From NCBI RefSeq assembly GCF_902833645.1, contig NZ_CADFGE010000021.1, positions 62,001-126,000 on the forward strand: a stretch of 64,000 nucleotides of DNA. The letters are read 5' to 3'. A program made the position numbers and the translations under genes. Below the pieces are notes generated by a model. It was given only the letters and a program-made list of their open reading frames with translations, was not told the DNA's origin and made no database searches. Position 1 is the stretch's first letter; every line of letters begins with the position of its first letter. Positions 42,974 through 52,330 of the stretch are shown in pieces. This stretch comes from Paraburkholderia fungorum. Lineage in GTDB: Bacteria; Pseudomonadota; Gammaproteobacteria; Burkholderiales; Burkholderiaceae.

Positions 42974-44455
42974 ATGAAGATTCGCCTCAGACATGTCGCG
43001 GCCGCGACGGTGCTTTCGCTGGTCTGCATCGGCTCTCACGCAGACATCAACTCATCGCTGAATGCGATGTGGACCTCGTCCGCAGGCGGCGCAGTGACGG
43101 GCCAGAACGGAATGGGTGTCTACGGGCCTTCGTATTACATGCGTGCGCCAGTGCAGAGCTATGAACTGGTGCACATCGACCCGCCACGGCTTGCGGCCGG
43201 CTGTTCCGGGATCGACACGTTCTTCGGAAGCTTCTCGATGGTTTCTGGAGCGCAGCTCGAATCATTGGTGCGCAACATCATTCAGGCCGCTCCAGGGTAC
43301 CTGATGCAGCTTGCGATCAAGGCAGTCTGCGACGACTGCTACTCGATCATGGCCGCGATGAAGCACTACGCCGACATGCTCAACAACGGACAGATCAATT
43401 CGTGTGCGGTCTCCAAGGCAGTGATCGGCTCTGCGATTCACGCAACGGGGCTCGACGACGAGGTCGGCGGCTCATTCCAGCAGGATGTCGAGAAGCAGGC
43501 CGCGGTCGCCAAAGGCTGGTATTCGGACATGTACGCGGGCCTGACGGCCGCGTTTTCCAACGGCCCGAACGTATCACGCGGAGCACGCCAGGACGACACG
43601 ACGGCGTATCGGAATACGTTTTTCAACACCATGTACGCAACGGGTGCTCCGAACACCATGGATCTGGGTGTGCTGGGTGGGGCGGAGCCCGGCATGGAGC
43701 TGATGATGAGCCTTTTCGGAACGTCGGTCACCCCGGACCTGAACAACAGTCCGGTCTCCACTTCCCCGAAAGACGATAAGGTTTTCCCTGCAACGCTGAC
43801 GTGGGAAGACCTAAAAGACGGTTACGATCCGGCCAAGCCGCGGGTCGCGTATCAATGCATGGACTTCCAGGCGAACGACGAGGGATGTCAGCAGGTCACA
43901 CAGACGACATACACCTATCAGGGAATTCGCAGGTACCTGATCGATCAACTGGCGGGCGTGCAGCCGACAGCGACCGGGGCTACTGCCGGACAACCCGGGA
44001 ACATCATCACGACGATCCAGCCCGGCTCGATCATTGCGAACTTCAACGCCGGGATCGCGTTGTCGACGGCACAGCAGTCATTTGTGAATGTCCTGGGAGT
44101 GAACATGCAGCGGATGATGATAGAGCTTTCCGGGTTGAACCAGAACGACGCCATCCAGCTGTATAACCAGTTGATGGATGTCATCGCAGACCAGGTAACA
44201 GCGTCGGTCGCATACACGATCATAAGTTCCATCCAGCAGGCCTACAACCCAACCTCACAGGCCTCGCAATCGATCGACAATCAACTCAAACGGATCGTTC
44301 CGATGAGCGCCGATCAGAAAGCAGCGTTCGACAAATTTGAGCACGACGCACAGGTGAAGAGCGACTACGAAGCGCGTGCGCGGCGCGTGATGGCGGTCGT
44401 TGCAGAACTCAAGGAGCTTCGATCTGAAAACAGCATGGTAAGCAGCACGCATTGA
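42974..44455 (+). CDS. traH: TraH-type conjugal transfer protein
   Basis: A 493-residue exported protein. A signal peptide (LRHVAAATVLSLVCIGSHA) precedes the TraH domain, with the conserved segments PPRLAAGCSGIDTFFGSFS and paired cysteines (AVCDDCYS), and a helical C-terminus. TraH is a periplasmic component of F-pilus assembly. traG would normally follow but is not found; a 2OG oxygenase gene on the opposite strand comes next. Confidence 0.9.
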   Translation: MKIRLRHVAAATVLSLVCIGSHADINSSLNAMWTSSAGGAVTGQNGMGVYGPSYYMRAPVQSYELVHIDPPRLAAGCSGIDTFFGSFSMVSGAQLESLVRNIIQAAPGYLMQLAIKAVCDDCYSIMAAMKHYADMLNNGQINSCAVSKAVIGSAIHATGLDDEVGGSFQQDVEKQAAVAKGWYSDMYAGLTAAFSNGPNVSRGARQDDTTAYRNTFFNTMYATGAPNTMDLGVLGGAEPGMELMMSLFGTSVTPDLNNSPVSTSPKDDKVFPATLTWEDLKDGYDPAKPRVAYQCMDFQANDEGCQQVTQTTYTYQGIRRYLIDQLAGVQPTATGATAGQPGNIITTIQPGSIIANFNAGIALSTAQQSFVNVLGVNMQRMMIELSGLNQNDAIQLYNQLMDVIADQVTASVAYTIISSIQQAYNPTSQASQSIDNQLKRIVPMSADQKAAFDKFEHDAQVKSDYEARARRVMAVVAELKELRSENSMVSSTH

Positions 44456-44531
44456 TGCTCACGGGAGTAGTCGGCGACGCGCCGGCTGCGCCGACGAGAG
44501 GAAGGCGAAGGCATGAGATCCGACAGGGGGA

Positions 44532-45167
44532 TCACGTGCGGCGTCTAAACCATCCCGTGAGCGACATACGGTCGCGCGTCGCAGGCAATACTTCGTGCAG
44601 CATGTCGGCGGATAGAAACACCGCGATCCGGCTGCCGACTGGCCAGATGTCCTGCGTGCTCAAGCCCTCTGGATGCAACCGCAATGCACCGCCGTGCTCA
44701 GGCAGCCAGTCCGCATTCAAATAGACGATAACGGACACCGTGCGGCTATCGTCATCGCGAAATTGATCGCGGTGTCGCTGATACGAAGCGCCCGGGACAT
44801 AGTATGCGAAGTGGCTTTCGTATTCTTCAAGTCCCAGAAAGAGCCCGCGATTCAACGCGATACGCAGCATTTCCATGATCGCGAGATACTGGTCGCAGGC
44901 TTCGGACTGGCCCGCCTCCAGCCACTGAATCCGGTCTCCGCGCACATCGGGCTGGAGCGATCGCGCCGCGCCCTGGCTGACACGCGCCAATGTGAGTGTC
45001 CCGGCCGTCGCAAGCGCTGCACATTCCAACGCCAGCGCGAGCGTCAAATCCGGTGGAAAAAAATTGTCCTGTTCCGACCAGCCATGGTCATGAATGGCAT
45101 CCACGATATGTCGATGCTGCTCGTCTCCGGGTGCATCGAAACGCGCCGGCGAGTGTGATCGGGTCAC
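44532..45167 (-). CDS. 2OG-Fe(II) oxygenase (prolyl 4-hydroxylase-like)
   Basis: A 211-residue protein starting at GTG with a GAAGGA site. It has the HxD iron motif (HRDQF) at about residue 131, a second His in LHEVLP near 190, and the 2-oxoglutarate-binding Arg in RDRMSLTGWF near 197. This is the Fe(II)/2-oxoglutarate dioxygenase family, related to prolyl hydroxylases. Substrate unknown. It lies beside traH and starts the accessory stretch. The open frame further upstream to 45566 is non-coding. Confidence 0.8.
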   Translation of the reverse strand: MTRSHSPARFDAPGDEQHRHIVDAIHDHGWSEQDNFFPPDLTLALALECAALATAGTLTLARVSQGAARSLQPDVRGDRIQWLEAGQSEACDQYLAIMEMLRIALNRGLFLGLEEYESHFAYYVPGASYQRHRDQFRDDDSRTVSVIVYLNADWLPEHGGALRLHPEGLSTQDIWPVGSRIAVFLSADMLHEVLPATRDRMSLTGWFRRRT

Positions 45168-45471
45168 TGCTTGTTCCTTCGAACGAAGGTGCTGGGTGGA
45201 AATTCGAACGGTCGTCCGAGGCGGGTATCGGTGAGGGGCCTTGATCTGAGCGAACGATAGTAACACCGACTTCTGACGAGTCCTGTGGCCGGATCTCCGC
45301 GTGGTCGCCGGGGTCCAGCACGGAATCGACAGCAAACGATAGCGGAAGTGATTGCTGGGGACGGGCCAGTTTCGCCAGTTACCGAAGCAAGCCAAGGTGA
45401 GTTGCGTTGCCCAACCCACCTCACCGGAAATGGTGAGATAAGGCCTATAGCCGCGCCTCACCGCAGAGGGT
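45168..45471. promoter_or_regulatory. Intergenic region with repeated GGTGAG operator-like sites
   Basis: About 300 bp before the truncated rep gene. GGTGAG or its complement occurs at 45396, 45420, 45432 and 45457. The middle pair forms an inverted repeat CTCACC-GGAAAT-GGTGAG (45420-45437) close to the likely rep promoter. Such sites usually bind the Rep protein for autoregulation. A divergent promoter for the oxygenase gene is also expected. Confidence 0.5.
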
Positions 45472-45777
45472 ATGCTCGCACAAAATCCTTCATCGACCGG
45501 ACGCATCGCCACAACGCGCGCGAAGAAGACCGATCTGGTGAGCCCAAGCTCCGCCGAATTGCGCAAAGCCGTTGAGGCGATCGCGATTCAGCCCAAGCAC
45601 GGCAAGATCACGCTCCTCACCCACAAGCTGTTCAACGTGCTGCTCGCTGTTGCCCAGCAGGCGGACGAGTCCGGAGATACGTACCGCGCGCTGCTCTCCG
45701 ATATTGTCGCGAACTCCTCAGACTGCATCAGAGCGGCATCCGATTTGTCATTCAGGCCATCCACCTTTCCGAAGTAG
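45472..45777 (+). pseudogene. Truncated replication initiator (Rep) gene
   Basis: An N-terminal rep fragment. Residues 28-80 (SSAELRKAVEAIAIQPKHG, ITLLTHKLFNVLL, TYRALLSDIVANS) match the start of Rep_3/RepB-type initiators, which bind iterons and open the plasmid origin. Similarity ends near 45717, where the sequence runs into the frameshifted minus-strand gene, and the open frame ends at a random stop. The functional domains are missing, so it cannot be an active initiator. It probably marks a lost second replicon. Confidence 0.6.
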
Positions 45778-46063
45778 TCAGCGCGAAGCACCTCGGCAAC
45801 AGACTTCTTCCCTAATGCGTCTTCGTGGAGGGCCTCATACACTTTTGCAGACAGTAGTGTATGAGGAACATCGTGATCACCACTGCTGCGTCTTCTTGCG
45901 GCCCCGGGCTGCCCGGAGGCGTGCGGCTTAGGTGCGCCCATTTCTGCAAGAGCATGAGTTCGTTGAAGACATGGCCAACCAAAGCGAAGACGTACCGCTG
46001 ATGCGGATTCAGCGCCTGCAGAGCGGCCTCAGATAGCTCGATACGTCGGACTTCGGCTTGCAT
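45718..46063 (-). pseudogene. Frameshifted hypothetical gene truncated at the rep junction
   Basis: A minus-strand gene starting at 46063 (MQAEVRRIELSEAAL). The first frame (45812-46063) reads coherently to ...VVITMFLIH. Sequence continuity then moves to the next frame (...HTLLSAKVYEALHEDALGKKS...), indicating a frameshift near 45855. The second frame continues until about 45720, where it meets the rep fragment. No intact product is made. Function unknown. Confidence 0.55.
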
Positions 46064-46103
46064 CGTGCCTCCGCTTTGATGGCTGCTGGATTGTCTTGTG
46101 GTG

Positions 46104-47186
46104 TCAGGCGTCGAACGCTTCGATCATGCTGCGCTGGGCCTCGACGATCGACTGGGTGTTGCCTGGGTGCCAATCTGCGATCGAGTACGGCAGGTTGAAA
46201 TACGGGTAGCGGCTGAACGCGAATCGCGCTAGCGGCGGTAGGGGCCGGGTCGCCCACGGGTTTTCGAGCAGCACGACATCCTCGTGAAACACGAACAGAA
46301 CGGCCGACAGGCGGCTCTTCTTCTCGACGCGGCGGAATCGGCCGTCGTGGCCCATGCGCTTCGGTGCGGCCGGCCGCTCCTCGAACACCGGCGCTTCCTT
46401 CCACCCGTAGACCCCGTACCACATCCCACCGCTGCACAGACCCAAGTGCCCGCGGATGAGGGGCGACGTCTGGTGCGGGTCGAGCAGTTGCGCGGCGACG
46501 GGACCGCCGAAGTGGGTAAAGTCGGCGATGAGCACGCACGGCCGCTCGGGGTCCACCTGGCTCTCGTCGCCTTTCATGGAGCAAACCCGGCTGATGAGAT
46601 TGGCCTGCACACTGTCGTTCGGCTTGGTCGGGTCCGGGCGGCCGGCTGGCGTCAACTCGGTCACCGACGTGCGGACCGTCCTGTCGCCCACCGTCATCTG
46701 CGAGCGTTCGATCCCATACGGGTGCTCACCGTCCGGCGTGTGGGCGGCGGCCACGAGCCTGTCCTGTTCCTTGTCTTGGTGCTTCGAGAACACCTCCACG
46801 GTCACCGGGCCGTCGCCGGCGTCGACGGTGAAGTCGGGCGTGGACGTGTTTTTCCGCTTGATGGGTGCGACCTGGAACCCGGCTTCAAGTAGGCCGCCGT
46901 ACGCGCGGATTTCCGCCAAGGCTGACGAGCTACCGCTGTCGTCCTCGAAGTCGAGCAGACGCGTGACGAGATCCTTCAACCACGTTTCGCCGCCGGTTTC
47001 CTGCGCGATAGCCGGCACCGACGTGCGAACCAAGTTGTCCACCGGTCGCGGTTCCGGCGAGTGTAGGGCGAACCAAGTGGGGTGACGAGTTCCATTGGGT
47101 TGCAGCGGCGCCTTGTCGAGGCGCTCGATCTCGTCGGGGGGTAACAGGTCAGACAGGCGCGTGATGGTGGGCACGGTCGTGCTCAT
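46104..47186 (-). CDS. Hypothetical protein, nuclease-like motif
   Basis: A 360-residue soluble protein. A segment at about residues 90-135 (EIRAYGGLLEAGF, PDFTVDAGDGPVTVEVFSKHQ) recalls the core of PD-(D/E)XK nucleases, although the usual ExK is replaced by EVFSK. The C-terminus is rich in aromatic residues and not recognised. Part of the accessory stretch between traH and traD. Function unknown; defence is one option. Confidence 0.5.
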   Translation of the reverse strand: MSTTVPTITRLSDLLPPDEIERLDKAPLQPNGTRHPTWFALHSPEPRPVDNLVRTSVPAIAQETGGETWLKDLVTRLLDFEDDSGSSSALAEIRAYGGLLEAGFQVAPIKRKNTSTPDFTVDAGDGPVTVEVFSKHQDKEQDRLVAAAHTPDGEHPYGIERSQMTVGDRTVRTSVTELTPAGRPDPTKPNDSVQANLISRVCSMKGDESQVDPERPCVLIADFTHFGGPVAAQLLDPHQTSPLIRGHLGLCSGGMWYGVYGWKEAPVFEERPAAPKRMGHDGRFRRVEKKSRLSAVLFVFHEDVVLLENPWATRPLPPLARFAFSRYPYFNLPYSIADWHPGNTQSIVEAQRSMIEAFDA

Positions 47187-47398
47187 GCGACGGATCCTTC
47201 AGCGGACGTGTGGATGGGCAAGTGAACGATTGTACGGGGAACCGCAGCGGAATATCTGACCAACGAACATCCACGTCGTCGTGCCCCAGAGATTCGACTA
47301 ATTGCCCCACAGTGAACATAGTCAGGTTCCCCAGTCTCAGCGACTAGGCCCCAGTCATTGGATAATGGGGCAATTCGAACTTCGCGGGTTCACTTCAC

Positions 47399-48577
47399 AT
47401 GCTCCCAAACGCCCAAGCAGAACAAGTACTGTCAGCCACAGTTTCCGGCTGGTTCCGCAGCTTCTGCGGGACCAGCGCACTGGACGTAGCGCGGGAGCTT
47501 GCCCTAGATCATGGCTTGGTGCTGACTACATTTGAGGAGTTAGCCGATGCGGGGTACGGGACCATGAACATGAATGTGAAGTTGTACCAATTCAAGTTCG
47601 ATCTTGACAACCCTGGGGTCGATTTTGACCCCGAGCCGGTGACAACTCACATTTTTTTCCCTTCGACAGAGGCGTTGAAGCGAGCGTATTTCCTGTCGGA
47701 TTTGGCGAAGCAGGGTTTGCCGGAATTCACGGAGCGAATGCATCTTGGTGCACATCAAATCGGCCTCGCTTACTTTTCCGAAGAGGTCCTTTCCCGATAC
47801 CTGGATCATCCTGAAATGTACGAGACTAATGACTCACTGGCCGGGGGGGAAATATCCTCCCTGTCGAACGCGCCAGATGATCGCTATCTCTACGTTCGGT
47901 ATGGCAAGCGCCGACTCCGATCGGGCCACGTTGCCGTAACTGCGATCTACAAGGACCTTTCCGACATGCGCGCGCCGGAACAACGGTATTGGCACGCCCA
48001 CGAGCTTGAGAGCCCCGAGTTCGAAAAGTCCGATACACACTTCCGCACCTTCATAAGCCGTACCTATGATGGCGAGTTCGTTGATTATCACGATCCTTTT
48101 TCCGCCTTGCTGACGGCAGTCGAACAGGTGAACGCTGCAGCCGGTTCCACGCCGTTTTTCAAGAGGCTTGAGAACAGGCACCTCCGGATGCCCGTCGAAC
48201 AAACGTACAAATCGTACTGCGACGCGGCGAGTGAGTTGTATAAGGTTTTAGGCCCGGACAACGTGGACCAGCCAAAGCTCAAATCGGCCCTCGTCAGCAA
48301 TTTCAGCGTGTCGGGCGCGGATCTCACTCACGCTGAGACCGGACGTCCTTTGAGTACGCTGCAGTTGTTTGAACTTATAGAGAAGAAAATTGGGGCTCCC
48401 GGTGTGTACACGGCGTGCCTTCGCAAGCTGGCAAAGCTCCGGATCGACGCAGATCATAAGATTTTGGAACCACGCAGCAGTGAGCAAAGCTACTCGACAC
48501 AATTTGCCGATATGTGTGGCGAGATCACGCACGCATTGGGGGAGTTGGCGGACCTGCTCCGCACTCGAATGAAATAG
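47399..48577 (+). CDS. Hypothetical protein
   Basis: A 392-residue soluble protein without a signal or membrane segment. It has mixed alpha/beta segments and an unremarkable composition, with several aromatic and acidic motifs (VKLYQFKFDLDNPGVDFDPEP, RYLYVRYGKRRLRSG). The C-terminus is helical. Slightly lower GC than the transfer genes, consistent with recent acquisition. No recognised family. Its neighbours are also unknown proteins. Confidence 0.55.
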   Translation: MLPNAQAEQVLSATVSGWFRSFCGTSALDVARELALDHGLVLTTFEELADAGYGTMNMNVKLYQFKFDLDNPGVDFDPEPVTTHIFFPSTEALKRAYFLSDLAKQGLPEFTERMHLGAHQIGLAYFSEEVLSRYLDHPEMYETNDSLAGGEISSLSNAPDDRYLYVRYGKRRLRSGHVAVTAIYKDLSDMRAPEQRYWHAHELESPEFEKSDTHFRTFISRTYDGEFVDYHDPFSALLTAVEQVNAAAGSTPFFKRLENRHLRMPVEQTYKSYCDAASELYKVLGPDNVDQPKLKSALVSNFSVSGADLTHAETGRPLSTLQLFELIEKKIGAPGVYTACLRKLAKLRIDADHKILEPRSSEQSYSTQFADMCGEITHALGELADLLRTRMK

Positions 48578-48770
48578 TGCCAGCGCTTGCTGTTACCGGC
48601 GAATGGATGCCTAAACGCGATAGCGCGGTACCGGCTGAACGGTCGCGACGCACCGACTGCGCTGAGCCTTACGGCACGGGGTCGACGGAAGCAAACATAC
48701 GTCGTTAGATCTCGTTGTGGTGACCCGATCGTCCGTAAGCGCCGGAGGCGTTCGCAATTTGTGAACGGCC

Positions 48771-49508
48771 TCAGAACGCTTTCGGGTCTCTCGTCTTTTC
48801 CTCGTAGAGCCCTCTACACGCAGCGATCACGTCGTCTAATGGCATTTTGATAACAAAGCCGTATAGTTGGAGCTCGCCGATGGCCGAGGGTAAATCAAAG
48901 AGGGACGTACCTTCCGGGTTCGGGTTCCAGACATCCATGATGTGCTCAACAAGCTTCTCTACCGCGCCTCTATTCTTGCCCCGATGAAGCGGAAGATATG
49001 AATTGGCACGATTGATTACGTAATGTTCATGAATAGCCTTATCCATGAAGGAATAGACGGAACGGCTGCAAATGTACAGGGACGTATTCAAGCTATCGCA
49101 ATATGGATCACTTGGACCATCGTCTAGTTTCTCGTCTTCATCCCTCGCATTCCAATCATCTTCTTCTGATGGCTCTGGGCTGCAATCGTGCAAGAGCACA
49201 AAGTAATAGAATGCCGCAACCTCCGCGAAAACACGATCGTGGGGAAACGGCCAGTTGGTTTTGAATGGCTCGGGTAGTTCTTCAAAAAAATCCCGAAGAT
49301 CCCTCGTGAACACTCGGGAAAACAACAGGACGGTCATAGCCTGCGCGTATGGGACCTTCTCCGGATTGGCAAACATCTTGACGTCCTCGTTCATGGAGGC
49401 AGGGGTGATGTTGTCGACGATTTTTTCTAGATTTGTCCGGCGATCAGCTTTATTGCGTGATTGCGTCGGTTGTTCGCTTTTTCCGAACAGCTTGCTGAGG
49501 AATCCCAT
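48771..49508 (-). CDS. Hypothetical protein
   Basis: A 245-residue protein starting at 49508 (MGFLSKLFGKSEQ). The N-terminal 30 residues are basic, the rest is helical and acidic, with an Asp/Glu-rich loop near residue 125. AT content is above the window average, pointing to horizontal acquisition. No domain is recognised. The open frame extends further upstream, but that part looks non-coding. Confidence 0.55.
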   Translation of the reverse strand: MGFLSKLFGKSEQPTQSRNKADRRTNLEKIVDNITPASMNEDVKMFANPEKVPYAQAMTVLLFSRVFTRDLRDFFEELPEPFKTNWPFPHDRVFAEVAAFYYFVLLHDCSPEPSEEDDWNARDEDEKLDDGPSDPYCDSLNTSLYICSRSVYSFMDKAIHEHYVINRANSYLPLHRGKNRGAVEKLVEHIMDVWNPNPEGTSLFDLPSAIGELQLYGFVIKMPLDDVIAACRGLYEEKTRDPKAF

Positions 49509-49692
49509 ATGGATTTTCTGTTTGTGACTGTGGTTATTTATGCTCGAAACCGGGCGGAATTGCAATCGACGCAATTTCGTGCTCGGGATAGCTGCAACTG
49601 ACCGCAGGTACGTGCTCGGATTACCTGTACGGTATCGACGCGAATAGCCATTCAAGCATTCGTTTCTCCAGACAGATGATGATTTGCTGATT

Positions 49693-50211
49693 CTACCGTT
49701 TAGCGAAACCGCGCAGCACCCATGAACCTGCCAAACCGAAAAGAAGCAGTATCACGGGAGGGCCAAGCACAAGCAGCGCATCGCGCGGCACGGGTTTGTA
49801 AAATCGCTTGGAGGCTTCTTCCGCAAAGTGCCGATGAAGCTTGTCCGCTATCTGCTTCGCGCTGGCGTTCTTGGGTACGCCGATAACCTGCTCCCCGTCC
49901 GAATCATTGATCGTTAATGTGCCGTCGTTGGCATCTTGGACGCTGATGTCCAAGAGGGAATCTTGACCCACAGGTTTGGCGCACTTCCAGTGCAACCAAG
50001 GCTTGTCGGTATTCTTGTCGTCATCGTATCCACGGCAGTCCAGTTGGTCCTGCACGCTCTTCTGTAATTCAGCCGCGCTCGGCGGTCCCGGAGGAGCTTC
50101 GGTGACGTAGTGGGGAATCACCGTTGAGTAGATTGAAGCTGCGAGCCAAAGCACCGTGATCACGGCCCAGAGTCGCATTAGGCCACGTCCCCACTGGATT
50201 TCTCTAAGCAT
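49693..50211 (-). CDS. Hypothetical membrane protein
   Basis: A 172-residue protein with hydrophobic segments at about residues 12-30 (LWAVITVLWLAASIYSTV) and 145-165 (ALLVLGPPVILLLFGLAG). The intervening loop is periplasmic-looking with a Cys pair (LDCRGY and WKCAKP). It could be an envelope sensor or exclusion factor. No family is recognised. Confidence 0.55.
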   Translation of the reverse strand: MLREIQWGRGLMRLWAVITVLWLAASIYSTVIPHYVTEAPPGPPSAAELQKSVQDQLDCRGYDDDKNTDKPWLHWKCAKPVGQDSLLDISVQDANDGTLTINDSDGEQVIGVPKNASAKQIADKLHRHFAEEASKRFYKPVPRDALLVLGPPVILLLFGLAGSWVLRGFAKR

Positions 50212-50438
50212 GGTCCGTTCTTAGCTGTATTTGTAGAGTGGGGACACTGTATCGTACCCGGCCCAAATTTGTCATAGCGGTCCGTGGGCAGTTACGCCGC
50301 CCGCTCGCGCTCTTGCGCCCCCGTGTGTGGCGCCGCGTACGCGTTCTGGATGACGCGCGCATGCCTATCCGGCAAATGCGAGAGAATGGCCGCCACTCTG
50401 CTTCAATGCAGAAGTACTGTTCGGAGGGAGACCACTAA
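50212..50438. other. Non-coding flank with possible gene remnant
   Basis: No intact gene. On the minus strand near 50290-50395 a short frame reads ILSHLPDRHARVIQNAYAA, which looks like a protein remnant before a stop. It may be part of a gene interrupted by the adjacent insertion sequence, but the far side of the element shows no obvious continuation. Confidence 0.35.
50435..50438. repeat. Target-site duplication (left copy, CTAA)
   Basis: CTAA directly before the left end of the IS701-family element is repeated at 51920-51923. It fits the YTAR target typical of the family. Confidence 0.75.
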
Positions 50439-51919
50439 TCTTACTGTGTCAATAAACTGCGATGCCTGGTAGTATGAACTAATAGAGACTACGGGCGATC
50501 GCAATGACAGAAGATATCGACGAGTTTGAAGTGTATCTCAACCATCTGGCACAAGAACTAGGGCATGCGGATCGCCACGCCGGCCTTAAAGGCTACTGTT
50601 CTGGCCTGGTGCTGCCGCTTTCACGAAAGAGCGTCGAGCCAATGGCCGCGCATATTGATCCGCTTCACGCGAGCGCGAAGCATCAGTCGCTTCACCATTT
50701 TGTTGCCAAGGCAGAGTGGTCCGACAAGGCGATCATGCAGCGGGTGCGCGAATGGGTGATGCCCGCGCTAGGCGCGTATGCGGCTGAAGAAGCCGGCTAC
50801 TACTGGATTATTGACGACACAGGTTTCCCGAAGAAAGGGCGCCACTCGGTAGGAGTCGCACGCCAGTATTGTGGCCAGCTCGGCAAACAGGACAACTGTC
50901 AGGTCGCAGTGAGTTTATCGATCGCGACGCAACGCGGCAGCCTGCCGATCGCCTGGCAGCTGTACGTTCCCAAGGAATGGATTGACGATCGGGAACGTGC
51001 CCGTCGTGCGGGCATTCCCGACGATAAGTCCTTCGCAACCAAACCACAGATTGCGTTGGCCCAACTGCGCGAAGCGATTGCATCCGGGATTGTGCCGGGC
51101 ATCGTGCTGGCCGACGCGGGATATGGTGATGAGACGGCCTTTCGGGATGGCGTAAGCGAGTTGGGCTTGTTATACGCCGTGGGGATTCGCCCGGGAACCT
51201 CAGTGTGGGCAACGGGTACGGCACCGCTGCCGCCCAAGCCGTGGAGTGGGCGCGGCAAGCCGCCTACGCTGCTGCGTCGTGCGCCCGGGCGCGAACCACA
51301 AGCGGTCAAGGCGCTGGCCATGCAATTACCCGCGAACGCCTGGCAAACCGTCACCTGGCGAGAAGGCAGCAACGCGGCACTCTCCTCACGCTTTGCCGCC
51401 GTGCGGGTTCGTCCCGCGCATCGCGACTATTGGAGCAGTACCCAGCGCGCCGAAGAGTGGTTACTCGTTGAATGGCCCGATGGAGATACGGAGCCGCTCA
51501 AATACTTTCTCAGTACGGCTCCCGTCGAGGCGACACTTGAACAACTCGTATTCGTGACCAAGATGCGTTGGCGTATTGAACGCGACTATCAGGATCTAAA
51601 GCAGGAGTTCGGACTAGGTCACTACGAAGGTCGCGGCTGGCGCGGCTTTCACCACCACGCCACACTGAGTATCGCCGCATATGGGTTTCTGATGGCCCGG
51701 AGACTCAGGATGGGATCAGGTACCGGCGATAAAAAAAACTTCGTTGAACGCGCGCTGCCTGCGCTTCCCGCGGATTACATCGCACGCGGCAGTCCAGCGC
51801 GCACAACGCCACGTTCCTGATTCCATCACTACCTTGCGTATCTTGCTTGGACTACGGCTCACGCAACGCTTGCACCATTCATTAACGCAGTAGCCTGAAA
51901 AATAAATGACACAGTAAGA
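50439..51919 (+). mobile_element. IS701-family insertion sequence
   Basis: A 1,481-bp element. The left end reads TCTTACTGTGTCA and the right end is its exact complement TGACACAGTAAGA, giving 13-bp terminal inverted repeats. A 4-bp direct repeat CTAA flanks both ends. It encodes one full-length transposase and nothing else. Intact ends and matching target duplication indicate fairly recent insertion. Confidence 0.85.
50504..51820 (+). CDS. IS701 family transposase
   Basis: A 438-residue DDE transposase of the IS701 family. The first acid lies in WIIDDTGFPKKG at about residue 103, the second in VLADAGYGDE near 201, and the third in WRIERDYQDLKQEFG near 358, with the family's YREK-like Y(2)R(3)E context. 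It cuts and rejoins DNA at YTAR targets. The frame is intact, so the element may be active. Confidence 0.95.
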   Translation: MTEDIDEFEVYLNHLAQELGHADRHAGLKGYCSGLVLPLSRKSVEPMAAHIDPLHASAKHQSLHHFVAKAEWSDKAIMQRVREWVMPALGAYAAEEAGYYWIIDDTGFPKKGRHSVGVARQYCGQLGKQDNCQVAVSLSIATQRGSLPIAWQLYVPKEWIDDRERARRAGIPDDKSFATKPQIALAQLREAIASGIVPGIVLADAGYGDETAFRDGVSELGLLYAVGIRPGTSVWATGTAPLPPKPWSGRGKPPTLLRRAPGREPQAVKALAMQLPANAWQTVTWREGSNAALSSRFAAVRVRPAHRDYWSSTQRAEEWLLVEWPDGDTEPLKYFLSTAPVEATLEQLVFVTKMRWRIERDYQDLKQEFGLGHYEGRGWRGFHHHATLSIAAYGFLMARRLRMGSGTGDKKNFVERALPALPADYIARGSPARTTPRS

Positions 51920-51923
51920 CTAA

Positions 51924-52289
51924 CTATCTGTCGAAATGTTCGTGGCGCCCGGTTCACCACCTAAAAGAGGCCAATTGATGCGGCGCTAACCCGCCCATCA
52001 CGCGCGGTGGCATGCACAACGCCGAAGATACCATTGATCAAGACACCGTTGCGGTCAGAACCATCCGCCAGGTACTTTAGATGAACCAGTCCCAAACGTA
52101 CCACCGAGTTCGATAACTTTTATTATGACAAATTGCATAAGGACTCCTAAGTACACAACCGTCGAGTTCGGTCGCTGCACACGAAATATGTGACGACCGC
52201 CGCACGCGGATAGCGGAGCTCCGTCCATGTGAAGGGCTGCGGTGGAACATCAGGCTGCGAACTTGCAGTTTGTTTTTGGGTCACGCACG
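51924..52289. other. Non-coding region
   Basis: About 365 bp between the insertion sequence and the terminator of the PemK-like gene. It has no convincing frame on either strand. It contains moderately AT-rich tracts (for example near 52110-52140) and may be decayed sequence around the insertion. Confidence 0.45.
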
Positions 52290-52324
52290 AAAAACGCCCT
52301 GGGCAGCAATGCTGCACAGGGCGT
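52290..52324 (-). terminator. Intrinsic terminator
   Basis: ACGCCCTG (52294-52301) pairs with CAGGGCGT (52317-52324), with an internal GCAGC/GCTGC extension, and on the minus strand it is followed by TTTT. It ends the 52331-52822 transcript. Confidence 0.7.
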
Positions 52325-52330
52325 GTTGGG

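Noticed and set aside
22794..44455. Dot/Icm-type (MPF_I) secretion system
   Set aside because: The GspE-like ATPase suggested DotB, but TraU, TraH, TraV, TraL, TrbC-TraW and the pilin are F-type.
44452..44724. Possible truncated traG start after traH
   Set aside because: The 90-residue frame has no membrane segments or TraG similarity and is antisense to the 2OG oxygenase.
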